Positions 15,772 to 22,755 of a stretch of 22,755 nucleotides of DNA are shown here, piece after piece. A program made the position numbers and the translations under genes. Each line of letters starts with the position of its first letter. Positions within the stretch are counted from its first letter, which is position 1. This DNA comes from Flammula alnicola. Lineage: Eukaryota; Basidiomycota; Agaricomycetes; Agaricales; Strophariaceae. The stretch covers positions 1 through 22,755 of the forward strand of contig JADNRV010000602.1 in NCBI GenBank assembly GCA_015499995.1, in the 5' to 3' direction. The notes under the pieces were generated by a model. The model was not told where the DNA came from. It saw only the letters and a program-made list of their open reading frames with translations, and ran no database searches.

Positions 15772-18734
15772 TTAGGGGAGAATTTCCTCAACTACATAAA
15801 CATCGTCAGAACGAAACGAGCATGGATTCCCAGAACACTCACATCGACTAGCTTCATCAGCTTTTGCCGCATTCTGCGCGAGTTCAATTGCGAGTTCAAT
15901 CTGGAAGAGGTTATGAAAGCATGTAAGGAAATGGAAGTCACATTCCGCTTGAGAACATACCCAGAGGAGGAAGGAGATAGGCAGTACACATGAGAATTCT
16001 CAGCTAGCCTAAAACGAAATACTTACCCACTGCAACGTGCGAGACCATGGTCAGTGAGCATAGAATATGACTGGCAATGTTGCGGAGGCACATACTTGCT
16101 GGAGGTGTGCAAAAGTAGAGTGATTGCGAGTGTCAGAAGTGGTCAGTGCTCAATCAATAGGTTCACTTACTTCCTGGAAATGCGCAAGCGAGACGGAATC
16201 GTCAGAGGGTCGGCTGGTGCTCATCAACAAGTTCACGTACAAGCTGTAAATGCGCAAGCAAGGCAGAATCGTCAGAGGGCTGGTCGGTACTCAATTGACA
16301 AGTTCACATACTCGCTGGAAATGTGTAAGCGAGATGGAATCATCAGAGGGCCGGTCGGTGCTCAATCAACAAGTTTACATACAACCTGGAAATGGCAAAC
16401 AAGACAGAACCGTCAGAGGGACGGCCGGTGCTCAATTAACAAGTTCACATACAAGCTGGAAATGTGCAAGCGAGACAGAATCGTCAGAGAGCGAGTTGGC
16501 ACTCAATCAACAAATTCACGTACTTGCTGGAAATGCACAAGCGAGACGGAATCGTCAGAGGGGCGGTAAGTGCACGATCAACAAGTTCACGTACACCCTG
16601 GAAATGCAGGAGTGAGACGGAATCATCAGAGCCTGCCAGTTAGTGCACAATCAACAAGTTGACTTACTGCCTGGAAATGTACAAGCAAGATGGAATCATC
16701 AGAGGGCCGGTTGGTGCTCAATCAACAAGTTCACGCACAAGCTGGAAATGCATAAGCGAGACAGAATCGTCAGAGGGTCAGTTGGTGCTCAGTCAACAAT
16801 TTCACATACCGGCTGGAAATGTGCAAGCAAGGCAGGTCAGAGGACTGGTCGATGCTCAATCAACAAGTTCACGTACATGCTGGAAATGTGTAGAGAAGAC
16901 GGAACCGTCAGAGGGCCCGTCGGCGCTCAAATAACAAGTTCACGTACACCCTGGAAATGCGCGAGCAAGACGGAATCATCAGGGGGTGGGTCAGTGCTCA
17001 GACAACCAGTTCACGTACTCGCTGGAAATGTGCGAGCGAGAGGGAATCGTCAGAGGGGCAGTCAATGCTCGATCAACAAGTTCACGTACACCCTGGAAAT
17101 GCGCAAGCAAGGCAGAATAATCAGAGGCGTGGTCGGTGGTCAATCAACAAGTTCACTTACATACTGGAAATGTGCAGACGAGACGGAATCGTCAGAGGGC
17201 CCGTCAGTACTCAGTCGACAAGTTCACGTACTCGCTGGAAATGCACAAGCGAGACGGAATCATCAGAGGGCCGGTCAGTGCTCGATTAAAAAATTCACGC
17301 ACAATCTGGAAATGCGCAAGCAAGACGGAATTGTCAGAGGGGGGTCGGTGCTCGATCAACAAGTTCACGTACATTCTACAAATGCTCGCAGGCGAGGAAA
17401 TTGTGAGAATACTGCAAATGCATTTCTACCAAATGCTTGTATTTACCTTTTCGACTGGCACAAGCTGAATATTGCGGAAGTCCACAATGCTCAGGTCCTT
17501 CAAAGGTGGCCTATTCGCACGTATCGATGTATCTGCCCAACGGAAGCGTCGTTCGCAACGCCGACTAGAATGCAGCGGTCATTAAATGCAAGGAAAATTG
17601 GCAAATCATGCTTACCACTCTAACCATCCGTCGTCCTGCATCACACCAACATATGTTCTGTAACATCGTGGACACGTCGTCCTCTGAAGCGCAGCAGACT
17701 CCGACGTCAGCTTTACCCTCCTTACCTTCATGCTCATGACAACAACCGCCCCTTTCTTCACCACTGAATCCCATTCAAATGGATACTTTACGACTGCCTT
17801 ACCATCCGCACTGGAAATGCTGTATTCGTGCTGCTCAACATAGTCATGACCGATCTTTCCCTTGAAGTGCTGCATCATAATATCGTGAAGTTTCTGTACC
17901 TGAAGCATGAGTGCATAGAAGGGAATGCACAAAAAAGGCGCACATCTGGTGAGTAGCAAAAGTCCATTGGCAACGTCATCGGCTTCCCGAATGCATCTAC
18001 CAGGATCACGGCGTTTTCACGACCATACCCAAGGGATGGAGGTAGTTGCCTCTGTATTGTGAGTATCTCTTGCGTTGTTGTCGTAATTGACGCCAAGGCC
18101 TCTCTAATGACGTCCGCGTGGTAGGAAGTCGAGGAACTGAGGTAGCATGGCATTAGTGAGGATGAAGACGTTTAGTGCGAGATCCAACTAACATTGCCAG
18201 TCCAGTCAAAAACACTGTAAGATTTTGTTTATGTTGAGAAAGCTTCTGTCTAAACTCCGCAACGTCGGTGGCTTTAAAAAGACCCCACCCGATTTTGCGC
18301 CAAGAGGAGTTCCGTCCGCCACCACTGAGAGCCTTCTGGTACGACTTGATACGATCCCAGAACTTCTCCAGCAACTTGAGACACATTGTGGCTTCTTCCT
18401 TGATATCCTGCGCCACAGATGCATTGGGGAGAGTTGCACGAATTACGTCGTTCACAAATAGCAAGGCGTGATGGAAAGAACGCAGTTCGCTGATCAAGCA
18501 TTGATACTCGTATGAGGCTCCCGTGCTGTCGTTGAGAGCTTTGTAAATTGAGAGAGCAAGGGTGGCGGCGGCGACGATGTCGCCAAAGGAGCTTGGAACG
18601 AAGGGAAGCATTTCAGGTAAGGTGGTGGGCGCATTCACATTGACTGAGGGCTTGAGTATCAGATTCCATTTCGCTTTTCGCTTTTGATGGGTTACATAAC
18701 ATTCAAATTTCAATTGACGGCGAACGGCGGCCAA
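15772..18734 (-). CDS. Fungal ubiquitin-like-domain / zinc-ribbon protein with single-codon microexon array
   Basis: Minus-strand exons: 18193-18734, 17944-18136, 17616-17899, 17447-17564, then twenty 3-nt exons (16027-17375), then 15843-15900 and 15772-15791 (stop). The total is 1275 nt, 424 residues. The real start may be Met42 (18609-18611), since family members begin near the PSSFGDIV motif. Residues 42-185 form a helical N-terminal domain. About residues 220-305 are ubiquitin-like (LGYGREN-VILVDAFGKPMTLPMDFC, ending in VKKGAVVVMSMKV). Cys321/324 (CPRC) and Cys340/343 (CRRC, with Cys340 made across a splice junction) form a zinc ribbon. After Lys379 come the microexons, then an Ala-rich helix IELAIELAQNAAKADEASR. 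The ULD-type family is common and expanded in Agaricomycetes; its function is unknown. The end is uncertain: retaining the first array intron would stop the protein 6 residues after Lys379. A different last acceptor (15744) would open a longer tail toward 15378, antisense to the duplicated fragment at 15335-15440. Confidence 0.7.
15901..16026 (-). other. Last intron after the microexon array, with a decayed unit inside
   Basis: The modelled intron runs from GTAAGT at 16026 to CTTCCAG ending at 15901 (126 nt), about twice the usual length here. A second good donor, TGG-GTATGT, sits at 15960-15955, followed by a normal 60-nt intron body. No AG lies directly before that TGG. It looks like a 21st microexon unit that lost its acceptor. 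Confidence 0.45.
16027..17446 (-). repeat. Tandem array of 20 introns separated by 3-nt exons (~71-bp unit)
   Basis: In transcript order the 3-nt exons are: AAT 17373, ATT 17303, CGA 17232, TAT 17161, GGT 17090, CGA 17019, GGT 16948, CAT 16877, CCG 16810, CTT 16739, GCA 16668, GGT 16595, CAA 16524, CTT 16453, GTT 16383, CGA 16312, CTT 16241, GAA 16171, CAA 16096, TGG 16027 (lowest coordinate given). The introns before them are 71, 67, 68, 68, 68, 68, 68, 68, 64, 68, 68, 70, 68, 68, 67, 68, 68, 67, 72 and 66 nt. Donors after the microexons: 9 GTACGT, 5 GTATGT, 4 GTAAGT and 2 GTGCGT. Sixteen of 20 acceptors are CATTTCCAG. The array introns between microexons all carry CTGAC or CTGAT before the acceptor. 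End units (first, 19th, 20th) are diverged. The array may be read as a minisatellite, but its period is exactly intron plus one codon. Confidence 0.88.
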
Positions 18735-19531
18735 CTTTTGAACTTCCCTATTGTTCTCTCACATCCCTTGATCAGCATCCAACGAACTCCTGGCTATTTG
18801 ACGGCAACACTCGACGAAGACATTATGGGCTAGACCAAAAAGACGGCGACTCTGGTATGTGTCTTCGAGTGTGATCCACTCACTTTCTCGGCCATCCCGA
18901 CGGCTAGACGCGTTCCCAGCGTCGTCAAGACACGAAAAGTCGGGATAGAGAGACGTATGTACATATAACTTAAGTAATACACGATCTCTGACCCCTAATC
19001 TCGTCCCCAGTTACTACTAGTACTTGGGACGAGGCGGATTTCAGCCTCCAAGTCTCTCCAAGTTTGACCTAGCGCCTGCCTTCTCAGTGGGGCTGAATCG
19101 CGCTAGGGTTGCGTAAATAACTGAAACGTTGCGATTGTTGTGAGTCTTTGGCGAGTCTACATACGTAGTCAAAATCTAGCGATATCGATAGGGTTTGATG
19201 CCAAGTTTCTTGAGCAACCTTGAATATGGCGCCAATAGCATCCAGAGAGAAGGATTTCATTCGATTTTTTTGTGGTAGGGCCCTCGACGTCCGCACGGTC
19301 TACTTTTGCAAGTCAAGCCTCCTATTTACCAATATGTATCTGCAGTCGGTTCAAATTCCTCGAGGCTCGCTAGCTCAAAGCTTCGAACTCGCTAGTTCAA
19401 GCCCCGAAACTTGACACAACTCCTCCTCCCTGTGCTCAGCATCAGATTCTAGGCACTGGGGTGACAGCGGCGCTGGTTGGCGAGACCAATCAAAAGCCCC
19501 GTGGCTGCGCCAAGGAATGTCATAGTTCACC
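18735..19531. other. Divergent intergenic region with an inverted repeat
   Basis: This stretch lies between the 5' ends of the ubiquitin-like gene (minus) and the secreted-protein gene (plus). It has no convincing ORF. It contains a near-perfect inverted repeat, CTCGTCCCCAG at 19000-19010 and CTTGGGACGAG at 19023-19033 (10 of 11 pairs), with a partly self-complementary 12-base centre. A second inverted pair, ATCCCGAC / GTCGGGAT, lies near 18893-18955. Short direct repeats (ctcgctag-tcaa) occur near 19367-19402. No tRNA was recognised. Confidence 0.45.
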
Positions 19532-19538
19532 TATAAAA
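19532..19538 (+). promoter_or_regulatory. TATA box of the secreted-protein gene
   Basis: TATAAAA lies 116 nt upstream of the ATG at 19648. The 5' untranslated stretch between is pyrimidine- and CT-rich, as in strongly expressed fungal genes. Only the part downstream of about 19570 is shared with the displaced copy at 15.3 kb. Confidence 0.6.
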
Positions 19539-19647
19539 GCAGAGCAAGTTCCATGAAAATCTGCAGCTGCGCTTCCTCCCTCGCTTGTTTTGTGCTGGTC
19601 ACTAAACAACTTTCGAAATCTACCACTCAAATCTCCTCCAATCCACT

Positions 19648-20267
19648 ATGCGTGTCTTCTCCGTCCTTACCTTGGCCACTGCCCTTCTGGATCAGTTTCA
19701 GCCCTTACCGTGCCCGTCAAACGCTGGGATATTGATTCCTTAGAGTAAGTGATAATGTTCTTTTGGCGGCTTATGCCCATTTACTAAATTATTTTGCTTC
19801 TTGAAGCTTGCTTGAGGCTCGGGAGCCCGCTAATCCCATCAAATTCAGCAAGGGCGCTAAAGAGCACCTGACCAATCTTGGCCTTGCCAAAGGAAGCGCC
19901 GAGCGCAAGGAGGTCAAAGAATACCACAGGAATATTGTTGCTGCAAAAATGGCGGAGCATGGCGCGCACTCGGCACAAGTTGTGTATGTTTCCAGCTTCA
20001 ACTTCTTGTTTGGAACGGCCCATTTATAGCTGGCGATATTCTAGACACTTGGCCCACACAGTGGGATCTGCTGACCCGAGGCTCCACGTCACAACTGGGC
20101 TGTGGGACAAAGATAACAAGAGGATCAAGAGCACTTTTGGCGACCCGCCTAAGTCCGGCCACCTCCACCACGCATACGGTGATCCTGCTGCCGTCAACCC
20201 AACCTATGCTGCCCACGTTCACGCAGCCGGAAAGACCCTCCGACGAAGATCCTATCACTGGGAGTAG
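19648..20267 (+). CDS. Small secreted protein, lineage-specific (one-base frameshift in signal peptide)
   Basis: Three exons: 19648-19744, 19807-19983 and 20045-20267. The introns are 62 and 61 nt (GTAAGT...TGAAG and GTATGT...TCTAG). The protein begins MRVFSVLTLATALL, then continues as GSVSALTVPVKRW in the next frame. One base is missing near 19688-19690; restored, the sum is 498 nt and about 165 residues. The N-terminus is a typical secretion signal with cleavage likely after the SALT region, and a Lys-Arg follows as a possible Kex2 site. The mature part is charged and rich in His, Lys and Ala (FSKGAKEHL, KMAEHGAHSAQ, GLWDKDNKRI, KSGHLHHAYGDP) and has no cysteine. I do not recognise a family. 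The paralogous 5' end at 15.3 kb shows that the gene belonged to a duplicated pair. Confidence 0.62.
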
Positions 20268-20657
20268 TTTCTTACGAGTGCCGTCGTTATGTAGTTTATG
20301 GTTGTCCAAATTAATCGTTTTAGACTTCAGTATTGGAGAAGCCGCGTGCTTACGTCTAAGAGGAAACCTACCGATGTCCATCGTATCAGCGTCTGGGAAT
20401 TATGCGGTTCTTTGCCAAAAAAAAACAGGTCTCTCATTGTACCGTGCCAGATATCCTCATTCCGTCTTGCATTGTCGGCCAATTCACACAGTTGACGAAC
20501 GTTCAGTTAGGGACAAGGATTAGAGTAGATGAGCCACATCCAGCATGATTTGGTATCCAGCGTAATTGGTGCTGCAGTAGGTTGGCAGTAGGCAATCTGG
20601 TCGCAAAATTTGGTCAATATTACTGCACATAAAAAAAGATGGTATTCAAGGCATCGT
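20268..20657. other. Convergent spacer between secreted-protein and GNAT genes
   Basis: About 390 bp holding the 3' untranslated regions of two converging genes. Short homopolymer runs occur (8 A near 20418, 7 A near 20631). No ORF with features. Confidence 0.45.
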
Positions 20658-21357
20658 TCAATTTACTTCGTTCTTTCCCTTGCTCCAATCGTCTACCAAT
20701 ATTCCCATGTAAATCACATCCCTCCACCCACCATTCTGCCAGTTGGCCTTGCGTTGCTTTCCCTCAAAAATAAAGCCACTGCAATTTTAAAAAAAATAAG
20801 CACACCATCCAACGAAACAGAGAGCATCGTGGTATAGGTAAATCCACTCGGAACTCACCACTTTTTATAAACAGCAAGCGCCCCGTCGTTTCCCTCTTTA
20901 ACCGACAAGGATATACGATGCATGTTCAGATCGTTGAAAGCATAGTCGACCATAAACTGCGTGATCCTTGTCCCATAGCCCTTGTTCCAAACTTTTTAGC
21001 GAGCGAGATGGAATAGCTCGAGTGTCGGTGGCCGCGCTCTCCTCCTGCCACCCATAACACTGCGAACCCAACAAACTCAGGCTCCGGGGATGAAGACTTT
21101 TCGCCAGGAGCTTTAGTTGACTTGACTGTTTGGGAGGCGGCCGCCAGAAGAAGCGTCTCGACGATACAACACATCTCTGTGTGCTTCTCGAGATTCTGCT
21201 TATATTCCTCCATTTTTTTCTCTCCCTGTGGAACAGGGAAGGCCACGGAGGCCCCAGCTGCGACATCTACGTCGTTTTCCAGTGCGAGTATGTTTTCCAG
21301 ATCCACGGAAGGTTTAAAGGCACGCAGGCGGAGACCGATGTCTGGTAAGTCGAACAT
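20658..21357 (-). CDS. GNAT-family N-acetyltransferase (one-base frameshift)
   Basis: Two exons on the minus strand, 20859-21357 and 20658-20778, with an 80-nt intron (GTGAGT...TTGCAG). The start MFDLPDIGLRLRAF (21355-21357) fits the beginning of RimJ/RimL-like acetyltransferases; an upstream ATG at 21447 gives an unlikely 30-residue extension. The frame is open to SISLAKKF, then must shift by one base in the AAGTTTGG run near 20988-20994. It resumes as WNKGYGTRITQFMVDYAF, the acetyl-CoA pyrophosphate-binding motif (Q/R-x-x-G-x-G). The end MHRISLSVKEGNDGALAVYKK, then CGFIFEGKQRKA, is the classical GNAT C-terminus. With the missing base restored the protein has 206 residues. It transfers an acetyl group from acetyl-CoA to an amine; the substrate is unknown. 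A Lys/Ser/Pro-rich insert lies between the second and third conserved blocks. Confidence 0.75.
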
Positions 21358-22174
21358 GAGGGAAGTTAATCGATGTTGGATCGCTTTCAAGATACAGTCG
21401 TTATTTCTCGACGAGAGAAAAATGGGGTGACGCCGGGAGAATTGCAATTGAAGCCCACTAGCTGAAAGTTATATAGCTTCGGTGTTTAAAGACGAAATCT
21501 GCTGCGGCATCTTGTCTTCGTTGAACGAAAGGTTCACTGCGCGTATGCCGAAGCAAAAATAAACCACCGGGAGGCGAAGCCGCAGTCGAGTGTTATCTCT
21601 TCCAATGCACGCGTCCCCCGAGCGACATTCACGGAAACTATTTTTACCAGTTGTTTACCTTGAGAAGTTCTCTTGTTGATGGCTGGAGTTCAAAGCAAAG
21701 TCAAGAGCAAAGTAGAGATCTTGGTCATTTGATCATCCATGGCTTCCAAGCATTTGGTATGCGCTGCGCACTGCCATGTCATTTGACAAAACAACCATAA
21801 TGGTCATGGAAAACCGTAGGGTTAACTAAGGAAAAAAATTGGTGAGAGCAATACGGTACAGGAAAGGCTCGGAGATGATTGTCGAAAGTATACAAGTTTT
21901 CTTGGCTTTCTACACCATGGTACCCACTTCTCATTTCCGTCACGTGAGACACTCAGCATACGTAGCCGAAGAAGACAGTCTACATAGTCACAGACAGTGG
22001 ACACAAAGCTGGTGGAAACTAGCGAATAATTATAAAGATTCTATACGTAGGTATACAAAGACTCTAGAATAATCAACTAGGGCCTCTAGGCATATAGTAG
22101 GTAAGTTTGTAGAGGAAAAATTAGGTACCATTAATACCGAAGGAAAAAGGCGATCTTGGCTCTCGGGTGGGACA
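21358..22174. other. Intergenic region between GNAT and SMC6
   Basis: This contains the promoter of the GNAT gene (right of 21357) and the 3' untranslated region of SMC6 (left of 22175). A 77-codon plus-strand frame at 21839-22072 has no domain and no splice context. The part from 22000 to 22130 is A/T-rich. No other feature was seen. Confidence 0.4.
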
Positions 22175-22755
22175 TTAAGACGAAGCGAAAGGAAGAGTTC
22201 CGTTACCGCGCTCAGGATCCGTCATCCTCAAAACGCGTACGCTCGGTCCTAGAGTAACATTGGTCATATCCTGGGGCGTGATCAAGATGTATTGTTTCCT
22301 GTCAGATGTGTTGGCGGTCTCAATCATCATCTTCATGCTGATACGACGATTGACAGCGTCCATGAAACATCGAATTCATCTACGAGCGTGTTAGCGGCCA
22401 TAGAAAGAGCTAAATAAGAGGAGATTAACATACCGAGACAACGCAAGGGACATCCGATGCACTCCCAAAGGAGAGTAGCAAACAAATGGTCGAGAAGGAT
22501 TTCTCGCCACCACTGAGTGAACGTGGGTCCTTGTCACGAGTGCCCTGTGTCTGATGCTGGTCATCCGTTTGCACCTGCGGATATTATATTAGCCAGTCTG
22601 GACGATGAAGGCCAAGTAAAATAGTAAACAAACCCGAAGCTGCAAGGTGGCCTGGTCGTGGTTGAAGAGAATTTTCCCATAATATCCACGGTTCGAAAGA
22701 TGATATTGGAAGACGTGCTTGCAGCGGAGAGCGATATGGCGTCTGAACTCCTGCC
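22175..22755 (-). CDS. SMC6: SMC6, structural maintenance of chromosomes protein 6, C-terminal part (gene continues beyond window)
   Basis: Three visible minus-strand exons: 22634 to the window edge, 22434-22574 and 22175-22380. The introns are 59 and 53 nt (22575-22633 and 22381-22433). The conserved end is clear: FRRHIALRCKHVFQYHL, RGYYGKILFNHDQATLQL, the ABC signature LSGGEKSFSTICLLLS, the Walker B/D-loop stretch LDEFDVFMDAVNRRIS, then ILITPQDMTN and MTDPERGNG near the stop. SMC6 is the ATPase partner of SMC5 in the complex for recombination repair and rDNA stability in the nucleus. Two one-base corrections are needed: a missing T in the coding strand at 22467-22469 (after LLLSF) and another at 22366-22368 (DEFDV-F). 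Both fall in runs of three T. For a conserved repair gene, sequencing undercalls are the likelier cause. Confidence 0.88.

Noticed and set aside
16130..17395. CRISPR array, because of regular ~71-bp units
   Set aside because: The only variable part is 3 nt, there are no spacers of 25-40 nt, and the genome is eukaryotic.
16643..17623. Long plus-strand ORF (326 codons) through the repeat array as a repeat protein gene
   Set aside because: It is explained by repeat composition and a 71-bp period. The minus strand carries complete, conserved splice signals in every unit and is continuous with a recognisable gene.
19340..19356. tRNA B-box-like GGTTCAAATTCC
   Set aside because: No A box at the right distance and no cloverleaf could be drawn.
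21839..22072. Plus-strand 77-codon ORF near SMC6
   Set aside because: No homology pattern, and it lies in A/T-rich intergenic sequence.

Overview
This window is nuclear DNA from a filamentous basidiomycete, most likely an agaricomycete. The evidence is genes split by many 48-80 nt introns (GTRNGT donors, CTGAY-type branch sites, YAG acceptors) and a typical repertoire: ribonucleotide reductase, SMC6, MARVEL proteins, F-box/LRR proteins, a fungal ubiquitin-like-domain protein and a small secreted protein.

Layout. At 0.7-5.2 kb on the minus strand there are two tandem MARVEL-type membrane protein genes. Each is followed by a decayed third MARVEL-like remnant and by the 5' end of an F-box gene, so the whole block is a segmental duplication. 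In the left copy the F-box gene is cut off where a TA-flanked miniature inverted-repeat element sits (2607-2763). At 5.2-8.1 kb on the plus strand is an F-box/LRR gene and a second LRR-like gene or fragment, both carrying one-base frameshifts. At 8.97-12.26 kb is an intact 12-exon gene for the ribonucleotide reductase large subunit. It includes a 4-nt exon and has a cluster of MluI cell-cycle boxes in and around its promoter. A convergent gene at 12.93-14.22 kb encodes a mitochondrial K+/H+ exchange-related membrane protein. After a 1.5 kb gene-poor stretch comes the most unusual locus, 15.77-18.73 kb on the minus strand. To the right lie a small secreted protein gene, a GNAT acetyltransferase and the 3' end of SMC6, which runs off the window.

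Main finding. The ubiquitin-like-domain/zinc-ribbon gene contains about 1.4 kb of ~71-bp tandem repeats. Read on the coding (minus) strand, each repeat is a complete spliceosomal intron (64-72 nt, GTRNGT donor, CTGAY branch site, usually CATTTCCAG acceptor) followed by an exon of exactly 3 nt. Twenty consecutive single-codon, phase-0 microexons link the zinc-ribbon exon (ends 17447) to the next ordinary exon (starts 15900). Introns are near copies of each other while the 3-nt exons are highly variable (14 different codons, none a stop). Skipping any subset keeps the frame; retaining an intron brings in a stop. This could be a codon-by-codon splicing array. Transcript evidence is needed to show that the microexons are included.

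Caveats. Several genes (F-box, LRR, MARVEL 2, secreted protein, GNAT, SMC6) need single-base corrections, often in short homopolymers. Because this affects even SMC6, undercalled homopolymers in the assembly are at least as likely as real pseudogenes. The RNR, K+/H+ exchange and ubiquitin-like genes are open throughout, with exon sums divisible by three.
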